64,000 bases of DNA from Pseudoxanthomonas dokdonensis (GTDB taxonomy: Bacteria; Pseudomonadota; Gammaproteobacteria; Xanthomonadales; Xanthomonadaceae): NCBI RefSeq assembly GCF_001431405.1, contig NZ_LDJL01000002.1, positions 124,001 through 188,000 on the forward strand, given 5' to 3'. A model generated the notes under the pieces. The model worked only from the letters and a program-made list of their open reading frames with translations, was not told the DNA's origin and ran no database searches. This document shows, one piece after another, positions 1 through 9,506 of the stretch (its first letter is position 1; every line of letters begins with the position of its first letter). Made by a program: the position numbers and the translations under genes.

Positions 1-157
1 AGCAGCCCGGAATCGCTGCGCATGGCCAGCAGTTGCCTGGCTGCCGGGCACCGGCTTGTCGTTACCGGTGCGGACGAAACCGGTCAGCCTCGCCGGGCAG
101 CACCCGCCGCGGCAGCCCGGGCGGATCTCTGTTTGCCCGCTCCAGCACGTGCATGCC

Positions 158-2554
158 TCAGCGCGACATCGAATACGGACGCTCGCCGCCATCGCTGGCC
201 CATTGCCTGTCCGGCTGCGCCTGCATGCTGAAATGCAACTCGCCGCCGGCCATGATTTCCTCATGCCGCAGGTACGCGCGGGTCAGCGGCTTGCCATTGA
301 GCATTGCCTTGCCGATATACGGATGGGCATCGTCGAGGCCTTCGGCCACCACCGTGAAGTGCTTGCCATTGGGCAGGTTGAGGGTCGCCCGTGGCAGGAA
401 TGGCCGGCCGATCACGTACTGGTTGCTGGCCGGCGTCACCGGATAGAAACCGAGCGCGGTGAACACGTACCAGGCCGACATCTGGCCCAGATCGTCATTG
501 CCGGCCAGTCCATCCGGGCGCGCCGCGTACTGGCTGGCCATGATCTGGCCCAGCCGTTCCTGGGTCCGCCATGGCTGGCCCGCATACGCATACAGATAGG
601 CGACATGGTGGCTGGGTTCGTTGCCGTGCGCGTACCAGCCAATCAGGCCGGTGATGTCTTCCATGTGTTCGAACACCGCCGGATCGACCTTGGCATCGAA
701 CACCTGGTCCAGCCGCGCGATCAGCTTGTCCTCGCCACCGTGCGCGGCGGCCAGTCCGGCCACGTCCTGCGGCACGTACCACGAATACTGCCAGGCATTG
801 CCTTCGGTGTAGTCGCTGCCGTAGCCGCTGGCGTCGGGATCAAACGGCTCGCGGAAAGCGCCATCGCGCAGGCGCGCGCGCATGAAACCGGTGCCAGGAT
901 CAAATGCATGCTTCCAGTTGCCGGCGCGCTTTTCGAAAGCCGCGGCAACCTCGTCGCGACCCATCGCCTGCGCCATCCGGGCGATGGTCCAGTCGTCGAA
1001 GGCGTACTCGAGCGTCTTCGATGCGGCCTCGCCTTCCTCGTCAATCGGCACGTAACCCAGTTGCATGTACTGGGCGATGCCATCGTACGGACCGTAGCTG
1101 GCGCTGGCCACCATCGCCTCCAGCGCGGCGTCGGCGTCGTAACCGCGGATGCCTTTCATGTAGGCATCGGCAATCACCGGCACCGCGTGGTAGCCGATCA
1201 TGCACCAGGTTTCCAGGCCGTGGAACGACCACACCGGCAACACGCCGTAGGGGCTCTGCTGGCGCGAGGCGATCAGCGAATTGATGAAGTCGTTGTTGCG
1301 TTGTGCCGGCTGCACCAGGGTCAGCAGCGGATGCAGCGCACGGTAGGTGTCCCACAGCGAAAACGTCGAGTAGTTGGTATAGCCCTTGGCCTGGTGCACC
1401 GCATTGTCCGGACCGCGATAACGGCCGTCGCTGTCCATGAACAGGCTGGGCCCCATGAACGTGTGATACAGCGCGGTGTAGAACCTGCGGCGATCATCGG
1501 CTGGCGCGTCGACGTCTACCGCAGCCAGCGCCTGACTCCACTGCGCCTTGGCGTCGGCACGCACGCGGTCGAAGTCCCAGTCCGGCATTTCCGCATCGAG
1601 GTTGGCGATTGCGCTGTCTTCGCTGACTGGCGAAATCGCCACCTTGACCAGCAACTCGCGCTGGCCGCCGGCGAAATCCGCATCGGCGAAATCGAATGCG
1701 CCGACCAGCTGCCGGCCTTCGATCTGCGCACGTTGCCTTGGATCTTTTTCGCCCGGCGGCGGGAAGCCCTTGTACGCCACGTCCTGCTCGGTGTCGTGGA
1801 ACTGGTGGCCCTGCGGTGCATGCGAAAACCGCATCGCGAAGTACAGCTGCCGGCCCGGCGCCCAGCCACGGGTTTCGCGGAATCCGGTGACAGTGCCATC
1901 CTCGCGCAGGCGCAGCCGCGACCACTGCACCTTGCCCGGATAGTCGTACATGCTGGTCCGCAGATCGACCAGCACGTGCGCCGGCTTGCCCTGCGGGAAA
2001 CGGTAACGGTGCACGCCGACGCGGGCGCTGGCGGTCAATTCGGCGCGGATGCCGTAGTCCTGCAGGGTCACTGCGTAGTAGCCAGGCTGCGCTACTTCAT
2101 CATCGTGGCTGAAACGCGACATGTAACCACTGCCGGGTTTGCCGGCTTCGCCGCGCTCCAGCCGCACCTCACCGGCGATCGGCATCACCAGCACGTCGCC
2201 CAGATCCGAATGCCCGGTGCCGGAGAAATGGGTATGCGAAAACCCGGTGATCGTGGTGTCTTCATAACGATAGCCGGCGGCCCAGTCGTAGCCTTCCTTG
2301 CGCGATTTGATCTGGGTATCCGGACTCAGCTGGATCATCCCGAACGGCACCACCGCGCCGGGGAACGTATGGCCTTCGCCGCCGGTGCCGATGAACGGAT
2401 CGACCGCCGCATAGGCGCTGTCGCCGGTTGCCTGCACCGCGACCGGCGCCGCATGGGCATTGCCGGCCAGGCTCATGCCGCACAGCGTGGCGAACAGCCA
2501 CGCGCCACCGGCGGACAGGGATGGAAACTGCTTGGTCAGGACGGCAGGCGGCAT
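158..2554 (-). CDS. GH92 family alpha-1,2-mannosidase, secreted
   Basis: Probable exo-acting alpha-mannosidase of glycoside hydrolase family 92, exported and cleaving alpha-mannosides of glycans. The 798-residue product has the family's conserved blocks, including GNEPSHH near residue 644 and GNDDLGQMSAWYV near 685, followed by LGFYPVTP. The N-terminal 'DPFIGTGGEGHTFPGAVVPFG' region is also typical of GH92. I start at 2554 because GGGAG lies 6-10 bases upstream and residues 1-35 then form a signal peptide ending near GNAHA. The frame stays open to 2677, but that extension lacks a ribosome site. The gene is alone here, with no other glycan-degradation genes beside it, so the natural substrate is not indicated. 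The exact linkage specificity is inferred from the family. Confidence 0.93.
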   Translation of the reverse strand: MPPAVLTKQFPSLSAGGAWLFATLCGMSLAGNAHAAPVAVQATGDSAYAAVDPFIGTGGEGHTFPGAVVPFGMIQLSPDTQIKSRKEGYDWAAGYRYEDTTITGFSHTHFSGTGHSDLGDVLVMPIAGEVRLERGEAGKPGSGYMSRFSHDDEVAQPGYYAVTLQDYGIRAELTASARVGVHRYRFPQGKPAHVLVDLRTSMYDYPGKVQWSRLRLREDGTVTGFRETRGWAPGRQLYFAMRFSHAPQGHQFHDTEQDVAYKGFPPPGEKDPRQRAQIEGRQLVGAFDFADADFAGGQRELLVKVAISPVSEDSAIANLDAEMPDWDFDRVRADAKAQWSQALAAVDVDAPADDRRRFYTALYHTFMGPSLFMDSDGRYRGPDNAVHQAKGYTNYSTFSLWDTYRALHPLLTLVQPAQRNNDFINSLIASRQQSPYGVLPVWSFHGLETWCMIGYHAVPVIADAYMKGIRGYDADAALEAMVASASYGPYDGIAQYMQLGYVPIDEEGEAASKTLEYAFDDWTIARMAQAMGRDEVAAAFEKRAGNWKHAFDPGTGFMRARLRDGAFREPFDPDASGYGSDYTEGNAWQYSWYVPQDVAGLAAAHGGEDKLIARLDQVFDAKVDPAVFEHMEDITGLIGWYAHGNEPSHHVAYLYAYAGQPWRTQERLGQIMASQYAARPDGLAGNDDLGQMSAWYVFTALGFYPVTPASNQYVIGRPFLPRATLNLPNGKHFTVVAEGLDDAHPYIGKAMLNGKPLTRAYLRHEEIMAGGELHFSMQAQPDRQWASDGGERPYSMSR

Positions 2555-2692
2555 GGGTACTCCCGGGATCGCGAACTGGAACCCGGGACTGTAGCCGGTC
2601 AGGCGGCGCACGACCATGCATCGATCGGCAGGGTTGCGCGCGTGGATGTCGATCAAAACAACAGCAGCACGATGCAACGCGCCTGGCCGGCA

Positions 2693-3055
2693 TCAACGCG
2701 GACGCCCCAGCACCCGGCGTCCGAACAGGCGGGCATCGATCGAATAGGCGCCCGGGCCGAGTAACGCCAACGCCAACGCCGACAACGCCAGTGCCAGCGC
2801 CGGCAATACGCTGCCGGCGTCCGCACCATGCATGACCCGCAGCGCCAGCACGCAGCACGTGGCCGCCGTCGTCCGCGTCAGCAGGCCAATCAGCAGCAGC
2901 GCCGCCAACACGGCTGTGGCAAGATCCATCGCATCGGCATACGCGCCCGCCACTGGCGGATCCTGCAGCAACAGGCAGGCCATCACCGCCAGTCGCAACA
3001 GGATCAGGCCGGCGCCGGGTCCGCCTTCGGGGAACAGGACAATGAGTCGGTGCAC
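2693..3055 (-). CDS. DoxX-like small integral membrane protein
   Basis: A 120-residue protein with about four hydrophobic segments and the ending GPGAYSIDARLFGRR, which resembles small DoxX-like membrane proteins. The N-terminal FPEGGPGAGLILLRL stretch fits the same group. It begins with GTG and has no obvious ribosome site, so the start is uncertain. It lies 138 bases upstream of the GH92 gene on the same strand. DoxX-like proteins are membrane proteins of mostly unknown role. The assignment rests on pattern similarity only. Confidence 0.65.
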   Translation of the reverse strand: MHRLIVLFPEGGPGAGLILLRLAVMACLLLQDPPVAGAYADAMDLATAVLAALLLIGLLTRTTAATCCVLALRVMHGADAGSVLPALALALSALALALLGPGAYSIDARLFGRRVLGRPR

Positions 3056-3203
3056 CAGTGCAGACTAGAACGGGCACGGCGTCTGGCCTATCCGTGATCG
3101 GGGGTGGTCGCGACTGCCACTTCCGGGGGATGGCACGGCCAGCGCATGGCCAGGTGGCAACACTCTGCGCTGCCAACAGCACAGCCACCACGGCGCGGGT
3201 GGG

Positions 3204-6200
3204 ATGCGCGTGATCGGTTCGCCTGCTGACATCCCGCCTTCGCGGCATCGCTGCCCTGCCGCGATGTTTACCCTGCTGTGCTGGCTGTGCCTGTGCATAC
3301 CAGCCAAAGCGGGGACGGCGACAATCACGCCGCAATACCACCAGAGCAGCTGGTCCATGGAGCAAGGTGCGCCAGCCGATATCTGGGCCCTGGCCCAGGG
3401 TCGCGACGGTTATCTGTGGCTGGGCACCGGCAGTGGCCTGTATCGTTTCGACGGCATCCGCTTCGAAGCCTTCGTGCCACCCGCGCAGGCGGCGTTCGCC
3501 TCCAACAACATCACCAGTCTGTATGCGGCCTCCGACGGCGCGCTGTGGATCGGCTTCCTGATGGGCGGCATCAGCGTGCTGCGCGATGGCCACCTGCGCC
3601 ACTATCCGGCCGGTCCTGGCGTGCCGGCGGACTTGCTGCTGGCGTTTGCCGAAGATCGCGATGGCACGCTATGGGCCGCTGCTCGCGACGGCTTCAGCCG
3701 CTTCGATGGACAGGCCTGGCACGCGGTCGGTGCCGACTGGGGCTACCCGGCCAAGCGCGCCCATGCACTGCTGCTGGATTCGCGCGGCACGCTGTGGGTG
3801 GCCACTGGCGAAACCCTCGTATATCTGCCACGTGGCGACCGTCGTTTCATCGACAGCGGGCAAGCAGTCGGCCCGCTCGCGGTACTGGCCGAAACCGGTG
3901 ACGGCCGCCTGTGGGTCTCCGATGGCCTGCACGGTACCCGCGCGTTGCCTGCCGGCGCTGGCAGCAGCCGGCGGCAACCGCAGGCAACCCGCGGCTTCCC
4001 GTGGCTGGCCAACATGCGCATCGACCGCGCCGGCACCCTGTGGGGAACCGAACGCAGCGAAGGTGGCCTGGTCCGGGTCACCGGCCTGTCGCGTTTCAAC
4101 GATGGCCGCAGCCTGCAGCGTGGCGACCTGGAGGCAATCCTGCGCAAGCGCGATGGACTGTTGTCAGACCGTGCCATTCCCGTGCTGAGGGACCGCGAGG
4201 ACAACATCTGGATTGGCACCAATCTGGGCCTGCACCGCTTTCGCTACAACAACGTCCGCGTCGTGCGCGATGCACGGCTGACCCAGCATGCGACCTATGG
4301 CATCGCCAGTTCGGCACGATTGGGGCCGTTGGTCTCCAGCGGCCGGCGCCTGTACCAGCTGCGCGACGGGCATCCGCAACTACTGGCCGAAGCCGATGCC
4401 GGCACCATCTCGGCACTGGTCGCCAATGCCGACGGCAGCGTCTGGGCAAAAACCGAAACCGGACTGGCGCGCCTGCACGCTGGCCGGCTGCAGACGGTCA
4501 GGCTTGGCGACGGCGACGTGGACAATGCAGCACTGGGCGTGATCAGCGCCGACGGCGGCGGTGGCGTGCTGGTGATGCGCGATGGTGAAGGCCTGTTCCA
4601 GATTGATGATCAGCGCGTGCGCCGGATCGGTAGCGGCATCATCGACAGCGAGCACGCCACTGCCCTGGTCCGGCAGGCCGACGGCACCCTGTGGATTGGC
4701 TACACCGGCAGCCGGCTGGCGCGCTGGGATGGCCGCAGTCAAAAACTGTACACGCGCGCCGACGGGCTGCAACTGGGCACCATCGTGGCCCTGATGCCCA
4801 CGCCGTCCGGTTTGCTGGTGGCTGGCGAAACCGGCATGGCGATACTGCGCGATGGCCGCATCCAACGCCTGCACGCCCGCGATCCGCAAGTGTTGCAGGG
4901 GGTCACCGGTATCGTCCGCAGCGACAACGGCGATCTATGGCTCAATGGCATGCGCGGGGTGGTACGCATCCAGGCCGCCGACCTGGCCAGTGCCATCGCA
5001 GCGCCGGCGCGGGCCATGCCGGTTCGGCTGTTCGATTTTGGCGATGGCCTGCCCGGCGTGGCCCAGCAGTACGCACCGACCGCCACCGCGCTGGCCGACA
5101 CCGACGGCGTGTTGTGGTTTGCCACCAGCCAGGGGCTGGCATCGATCGACCCACGCCAGCTGAGCGAGAACACTGTGGTGCCGCCGGTGCACATCCGCGC
5201 GTTGACCGCCGGCGGCCAACGGCATCGACCGCGACCCGGCATGCGGCTGCCGGCCGGCACTCGCGCGCTGCGGCTGGATTACACCGCGCTCAGCCTGTCG
5301 GTGCCCGAACATGTCCGCTTCCGCTACCAGCTGCTGGGCGTGGACGCCGGTTGGCAGGATGGCGGTGGCCAGCGCCACGCCACCTACACCAACCTGGCGC
5401 CGGGTGAGTACCGGTTCCGGGTGATTGCGGCCAACGACAGCGGATTGTGGAATAACCAAGGCGATACGCTGGCGTTCTCGATCGCGCCGCTGTTCACCCA
5501 GACCTGGTGGTTTGCCGCCCTCTGCGTGCTGGCGATGGGCGGCCTGTTGCTGCTGGTGTACCTGCTGCGCCTGCGACAGATGGGCGAACGCCTGCGCATG
5601 CGCCTGGAAGAGCGCCACAGTGAACGCGAACGCATCGCCCGCGAGTTGCACGACACCCTGCTGCAGAGCGTGCAGGGGCTGGTATTGCGGTTCCAGGCGG
5701 TGGCCAACCGGCTGGACTACGGCGACCCGGTCCGCGATGCACTGGAACAGGCCCTGGATCGCGCCGACGATGTCATCAGCGAAGGGCGTGAACGGGTACT
5801 GGATCTGCGTGCGGATATCCCGGCCGTCGCGGTCGATCTGGCCGGCGCGTTTGTCGAACTTGGTGCGCAGCTGGATGATGGCCATGGCCCCGCCATCCGG
5901 GTCGTGGTGGAAGGACGACTGCCGCCGATGGAGCCTTCCGTGCGCGATGAGATCTACTGGATCGGCCACGAAATCCTGAGCAACGCCTATCGCCATGCGC
6001 AGGCCAGCCGCATCGAGGTGGAGATCGCCTGCAGCCGGCGCCAGCTGTCACTGCGTTTCCGCGACAATGGCCGGGGCCTGGCCGACGATGTCCTGCGCCA
6101 GGGCCACAAGCCGGGCCATTGGGGGCTGACCGGCATCCGCGAACGCGCGCGTCTTATCCCGGCACGCTTGGCGATACGCAGCGCGCCGGGACGCGGCACC

Positions 6201-6293
6201 GAAATCGAGCTGCTGGTGCCGACGAACGCGCTATCCTTGCGCGCCCGGCCAGAGCGATGGCGACAACGCATGCAACAGTGGTGGAAACGGTGA
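3204..6293 (+). CDS. Periplasmic propeller sensor histidine kinase (Reg_prop/Y_Y_Y/HisKA_3)
   Basis: Membrane sensor kinase of a two-component system. Residues from about 40 to 680 form repeated propeller blades recognisable by recurring 'DG.LW.GT..GL.R' units (for example DGYLWLGTGSGLYRF). A Y_Y_Y-like beta domain follows to about 760, then one transmembrane segment at about 767-789. The cytoplasmic kinase has the NarL-type H box RERIARELHDTLLQ with His816 as phospho-acceptor, an N box around 922 (HEILSNAYRHA) and a glycine-rich box GLTGIRERARL. The N-terminus carries an export signal ending near AKAG. Met21 (position 3264) is an alternative start. The response regulator starts two bases after its stop, so the two are co-transcribed. 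The ligand is unknown; such sensors often sense glycans, and GH92 lies nearby. Confidence 0.93.
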   Translation: MRVIGSPADIPPSRHRCPAAMFTLLCWLCLCIPAKAGTATITPQYHQSSWSMEQGAPADIWALAQGRDGYLWLGTGSGLYRFDGIRFEAFVPPAQAAFASNNITSLYAASDGALWIGFLMGGISVLRDGHLRHYPAGPGVPADLLLAFAEDRDGTLWAAARDGFSRFDGQAWHAVGADWGYPAKRAHALLLDSRGTLWVATGETLVYLPRGDRRFIDSGQAVGPLAVLAETGDGRLWVSDGLHGTRALPAGAGSSRRQPQATRGFPWLANMRIDRAGTLWGTERSEGGLVRVTGLSRFNDGRSLQRGDLEAILRKRDGLLSDRAIPVLRDREDNIWIGTNLGLHRFRYNNVRVVRDARLTQHATYGIASSARLGPLVSSGRRLYQLRDGHPQLLAEADAGTISALVANADGSVWAKTETGLARLHAGRLQTVRLGDGDVDNAALGVISADGGGGVLVMRDGEGLFQIDDQRVRRIGSGIIDSEHATALVRQADGTLWIGYTGSRLARWDGRSQKLYTRADGLQLGTIVALMPTPSGLLVAGETGMAILRDGRIQRLHARDPQVLQGVTGIVRSDNGDLWLNGMRGVVRIQAADLASAIAAPARAMPVRLFDFGDGLPGVAQQYAPTATALADTDGVLWFATSQGLASIDPRQLSENTVVPPVHIRALTAGGQRHRPRPGMRLPAGTRALRLDYTALSLSVPEHVRFRYQLLGVDAGWQDGGGQRHATYTNLAPGEYRFRVIAANDSGLWNNQGDTLAFSIAPLFTQTWWFAALCVLAMGGLLLLVYLLRLRQMGERLRMRLEERHSERERIARELHDTLLQSVQGLVLRFQAVANRLDYGDPVRDALEQALDRADDVISEGRERVLDLRADIPAVAVDLAGAFVELGAQLDDGHGPAIRVVVEGRLPPMEPSVRDEIYWIGHEILSNAYRHAQASRIEVEIACSRRQLSLRFRDNGRGLADDVLRQGHKPGHWGLTGIRERARLIPARLAIRSAPGRGTEIELLVPTNALSLRARPERWRQRMQQWWKR

Positions 6294-6295
6294 AC

Positions 6296-6928
6296 ATGGC
6301 GACGACCGACAAGCCGATCCGCATCCTGGTGGTCGATGATCACCCGCTGCTGCGCGAAGGCATTGCCGGGGTCATTGCCGGTGAAACCGACATGCAGGTG
6401 GTCGCCGAAGCCAGCGATGGCGAACAGGCACTGGATGCATTCCGCGCCTGCCTGCCGGACATCACCCTGATGGATCTGCAGATGCCGCATCGCAATGGCG
6501 TCGATGCGATCATCGCCATCCGCCAGCAGTTCCCGGCCGCGCGGATTATCGTCCTGACCACTTACAGCGGTGATGCCCAGGCGATGCGTGCGTTGAAAGC
6601 CGGCGCCCAGGGCTACCTGCTGAAGAGCACGCTGCGCAAGGAACTGCTGGGCGCGATCCGCGAGGTGATGGCCGGCCGTCGGCGGATCCCGGCCGACGTC
6701 GCCGGCGCCATCGCCGAACATGCGATGGATGCCGACCTGACAGCGCGCGAGATTGAAATCCTCGGCAGCGTCGCCGCTGGCAACTCCAACAAACGCATCG
6801 CCGCACAACTGTCGATTTCGGAAGAGACGGTCAAGACCCACATGAAGAGCGTGTTGTCCAAGCTCGACGCCAACGACCGCACCCATGCGGTGACCATCGC
6901 CATCCGCCGCGGCATCCTCAGCCTGTAA
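6296..6928 (+). CDS. NarL/LuxR-family response regulator
   Basis: Partner of the propeller kinase just upstream. The 210-residue product has a receiver domain with acidic pair Asp14-Asp15, phospho-acceptor Asp60 in LMDLQMP, Thr88 and Lys110. The C-terminal LuxR-type helix-turn-helix has DLTAREIEIL and NKRIAAQLSISEETVKTHMKSVLSKL. I chose ATG 6296, preceded by a GGAAACGG ribosome site, because the open frame further upstream only runs through the kinase gene. It is likely a DNA-binding activator whose targets cannot be read from this window. Confidence 0.93.
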   Translation: MATTDKPIRILVVDDHPLLREGIAGVIAGETDMQVVAEASDGEQALDAFRACLPDITLMDLQMPHRNGVDAIIAIRQQFPAARIIVLTTYSGDAQAMRALKAGAQGYLLKSTLRKELLGAIREVMAGRRRIPADVAGAIAEHAMDADLTAREIEILGSVAAGNSNKRIAAQLSISEETVKTHMKSVLSKLDANDRTHAVTIAIRRGILSL

Positions 6929-6942
6929 GCCAGCGCCCGGGG

Positions 6943-7443
6943 TCAGGCCGGCAGCGGCAGCCGGCGCGATTGGCGGATGCGGATGGCCTGCAGCGTGGCG
7001 CCCAGCAGATAGACCACGAAGCCGGCGCCGACCAACGCTTTCAGCAGCGGATCTTCCGGGCCGCTGAACGCCGGTGCGCCAAGCGGAATACGGGTGCCGG
7101 TTTCGGTCAGGCCTGGAATCAGGTGGAAGAACAAGGTCAGCGAATAACCCAGCACCGCCACATAGCGCCAGATGCCGGCGTCGGCGGGACGGCGTTCGCC
7201 AAACCAAGCCAGTGCCAATACCAGCAGGGTGACGATGGACAGCACATGCGGTGCGCCGAAGCCACCGTGATGGAAGATGAAAAGACCGGTGATGCAGGTG
7301 CCGACGGTAAACCCGATATAGGTCTGGCCGGCGCGGCTGCGGCTGCCGATCTCGCCACCGCGCAGCAGCGCGATGATGCCGGCAATCACCGCCACCAACG
7401 CCAGCGCGGTATGGAACATCCCGAAAGCGCTCATGTTCAACAT
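6943..7443 (-). CDS. DUF2306-like membrane protein
   Basis: A 166-residue protein with four to five membrane segments. It starts with a His-containing first helix followed by a small-residue/Arg-Ser linker and 'GQTYIGF', a pattern seen in the DUF2306 family. The start at 7443 has GGAGG seven bases upstream. It converges with the response regulator, whose stop is 14 bases away. Its function is unknown. The family match is from memory of its consensus and should be treated as tentative. Confidence 0.7.
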   Translation of the reverse strand: MLNMSAFGMFHTALALVAVIAGIIALLRGGEIGSRSRAGQTYIGFTVGTCITGLFIFHHGGFGAPHVLSIVTLLVLALAWFGERRPADAGIWRYVAVLGYSLTLFFHLIPGLTETGTRIPLGAPAFSGPEDPLLKALVGAGFVVYLLGATLQAIRIRQSRRLPLPA

Positions 7444-7478
7444 GCGACAACCTCCACCAGTCAGGTGCTTGCAGGGCC

Positions 7479-7519
7479 GACCGCGCAACGCCAGTGCTCG
7501 CGGCTGGCGTTGCGCGGTC
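7479..7519. repeat. Perfect 16-bp inverted repeat in a divergent promoter region
   Basis: GACCGCGCAACGCCAG (7479-7494) and its exact reverse complement (7504-7519) are separated by nine bases. The hairpin lies 36 bases upstream of the DUF2306-like gene and 185 bases upstream of the hydrolase. There is no T run, so it is not a plain intrinsic terminator. It could be an operator, an mRNA leader structure or a degenerate REP. Confidence 0.55.
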
Positions 7520-7703
7520 ACTTGGATCGCGTGGACGCCAGCAGATTGCGCCAGCGACGCGCGCCCTGCGCCCCCCAAATGAGGGGTGCGGCCACGCCCA
7601 AACCGGGGCTGCGCGATCAGCGCCCCCACAGCGCCTAATGAAGCGGTCGGCCCGCAGGGGCATTGTCCCGCTCGCCGCGCGCCGCCTTCCACAGGAACCC
7701 TCC

Positions 7704-8687
7704 ATGACCGGCATCCACGACTTCCCCGAACAGCCGATGCGACGCGATCTGCTGATCGCCTTCGCCAGCATGGCCGCGGTCGGCAGCCTTGGCCTGCCAG
7801 CGCTGGCAGCGCCCTCGCCCTCCCCTTCCCATCCACGCTCCGATACGAGGCCCCCCATGACCCACATCACCACCGCCGACGGCACCACCATCTTCTACAA
7901 GGACTGGGGCCCGCGCGATGCCCAGCCGATCGTCTTCCATCATGGTTGGCCGCTGAGCGCGGACGACTGGGACAACCAGATGATGTATTTCCTCGGCCAC
8001 GGTTACCGCGTGATCGCCCACGACCGTCGCGGCCACGGCCGCTCCACCCAGACTGCCGGTGGCCACGAGATGGACACCTATGCCGCCGACGTCGCCGCAT
8101 TGACCGACGCGCTGGATCTGAAGAACGCCGTGCACATCGGCCACTCCACCGGCGGCGGCGAAGTCACCCGCTACGTCGCCCGCGCCAAAGCCGGCCGCGT
8201 CGCCAAGGCGATCCTGGTCGGCGCGGTACCGCCGGTCATGGTCAAATCCGCCAGCAATCCCGGTGGCCTGCCGATCGATGTGTTCGATGGCCTGCGCAGC
8301 GCGCTGCTGGCCAACCGCGCGCAGTTCTTCATCGACGTGCCAACCGGTCCGTTCTACGGCTTCAACCGCGAAGGCGCCAAGGTGTCGCAGGGATTGATCG
8401 ACAACTGGTGGCGGCAGGGCATGATGGGCGCGGCCAATGCCCATTACGAATGCATCAAGGCCTTTTCCGAAACCGACTTCAGCGAAGACCTCAAGCAGAT
8501 CCAGCAACCGGTGCTGGTCGCCCACGGCACCGATGATCAGATCGTGCCGATTGCCGATTCGGCCGAACTGGCGGTCAAGCTGCTGCCCAACGGCATCCTC
8601 AAGACCTACCCCGGCCTGCCACACGGCATGCTGTCGACCCACCCCGAGATCATCAACCCGGACATGCTGGCTTTCATCAAGGCCTAA
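7704..8687 (+). CDS. Alpha/beta hydrolase, non-haem chloroperoxidase-like, with export signal
   Basis: Serine hydrolase of the group annotated as cofactor-free chloroperoxidases/esterases. The catalytic triad is visible as Ser148 in GHSTGGG, Asp277 in HGTDDQIVP and His307 in LPHGML. The oxyanion region HHGWPLSADDWDNQ is typical. Start 7704 has AGGA upstream and gives an N-terminal hydrophobic leader (MRRDLLIAFASMAAVGSLGL, then PALAAP). A second ATG at 7857, preceded by GAGG, would give the usual cytoplasmic 276-residue form. Both starts look usable. wrbA follows 99 bases downstream on the same strand. The natural substrate is unknown; halogenation by this family is generally considered a side reaction of perhydrolysis. 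Confidence 0.88.
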   Translation: MTGIHDFPEQPMRRDLLIAFASMAAVGSLGLPALAAPSPSPSHPRSDTRPPMTHITTADGTTIFYKDWGPRDAQPIVFHHGWPLSADDWDNQMMYFLGHGYRVIAHDRRGHGRSTQTAGGHEMDTYAADVAALTDALDLKNAVHIGHSTGGGEVTRYVARAKAGRVAKAILVGAVPPVMVKSASNPGGLPIDVFDGLRSALLANRAQFFIDVPTGPFYGFNREGAKVSQGLIDNWWRQGMMGAANAHYECIKAFSETDFSEDLKQIQQPVLVAHGTDDQIVPIADSAELAVKLLPNGILKTYPGLPHGMLSTHPEIINPDMLAFIKA

Positions 8688-8708
8688 CCGGCTTCGCGTT
8701 TAAGTGGT

Positions 8709-8738
8709 GCAGGCGGCGACGCGCAGTCGCCCGCCTGC
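8709..8738. other. GC-rich hairpin between hydrolase and wrbA
   Basis: GCAGGCGGCGAC pairs with GTCGCCCGCCTGC with one bulge around a short loop. It has no T run. It may protect the 3' end of the hydrolase transcript or be a relic palindrome. Confidence 0.4.
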
Positions 8739-8786
8739 GCGACAGGCGACGGTTCGCGTTTTTCCTCTTGCAACTGGAGACTTCAG

Positions 8787-9386
8787 ATGGCCCGTATCCT
8801 CGTCCTCTACTATTCGGCCTACGGCCACATCGAAACCATGGCCAACGCCATCGCCGAAGGCGCCCGCGGTGCCGGTGCCCAAGTCGACATCAAGCGCGTA
8901 CCCGAGCTGGTGCCGCGCGAGGTTGCCGAAAAATCGCATTACAAACTCGATCAGCCCGCCCCCATCGCCACGATTGATGAGCTGGCCGACTACGACGCAA
9001 TCATCGTCGGCACCGGCACCCGCTTCGGCCGGATGTCCTCGCAGATGGCCAACTTCCTCGACCAGGCCGGTGGCCTGTGGCAACGCGGTGCACTGCACGG
9101 CAAGGTCGGCGCGGCGTTCACCTCCACCGCCACCCAGCACGGCGGCCAGGAAACCACCTTGTTCTCCATCATCACCAACCTGCTGCACTTCGGCATGGTC
9201 ATCGTCGGCCTGGACTACGGCTACGGCGGCCAGATGCGGCTGGACGAAGTGACAGGCGGTTCGCCTTACGGTTGCACCACCATCGCCGGCGGCGACGGCT
9301 CGCGCCAACCCAGCGACAACGAACTCGACGCCGCCCGCTACCAGGGCCGCACCGTCGCCGAAACCGCCGCACGCCTGGCCGGCTGA
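8787..9386 (+). CDS. wrbA: NAD(P)H:quinone oxidoreductase WrbA
   Basis: FMN-binding flavodoxin-fold enzyme that reduces quinones by two electrons, a cytoplasmic oxidative-stress protein. The 199 residues match the normal family length. The flavin phosphate loop is [12 protein letters not shown] near residues 8-19. [13 protein letters not shown] and [13 protein letters not shown] are signature WrbA segments. The start at 8787 has GGAG upstream. A terminator-like hairpin follows the stop. Its position beside a peroxidase-like hydrolase suggests a shared stress or xenobiotic role, which is inference. Confidence 0.96.
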   Translation: MARILVLYYSAYGHIETMANAIAEGARGAGAQVDIKRVPELVPREVAEKSHYKLDQPAPIATIDELADYDAIIVGTGTRFGRMSSQMANFLDQAGGLWQRGALHGKVGAAFTSTATQHGGQETTLFSIITNLLHFGMVIVGLDYGYGGQMRLDEVTGGSPYGCTTIAGGDGSRQPSDNELDAARYQGRTVAETAARLAG

Positions 9387-9409
9387 GGCAATCAGGCGGG
9401 GCCGTCCCG

Positions 9410-9441
9410 CTGGTCAGTCCCACCTGACTGGCCAGTCTTTA
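9410..9441 (+). terminator. Intrinsic terminator-like hairpin after wrbA
   Basis: CTGGTCAGTC and GACTGGCCAG form a ten-base stem with one G-T pair around a six-base loop, followed by TCTTTA. It begins 24 bases after the wrbA stop. Confidence 0.55.
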
Positions 9442-9457
9442 TCGGGGAAGCTGAGGA

Positions 9458-9487
9458 AAAGGCAAAGGCAAAGGCAAAGGCAAAGGC
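9458..9487. repeat. Five tandem AAAGGC hexamers
   Basis: Five uninterrupted copies of the hexamer AAAGGC lie in the wrbA-ltrA gap. Such short tandem repeats can vary in number by slippage. No gene or promoter is obviously controlled by it. Confidence 0.75.
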
Positions 9488-9506
9488 TGGCAAACCCGAA
9501 GCCCCC

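Noticed and set aside
1..157. Short plus-strand frames at the left edge
   Set aside because: They continue antisense into the GH92 gene and have no motif or ribosome site. The edge sequence is too short to interpret.
56..2764. 902-codon open frame on the plus strand
   Set aside because: It lies antisense to the GH92 gene. Its translation is rich in His/Arg/Gly without family motifs, a normal by-product of high-GC codon use.
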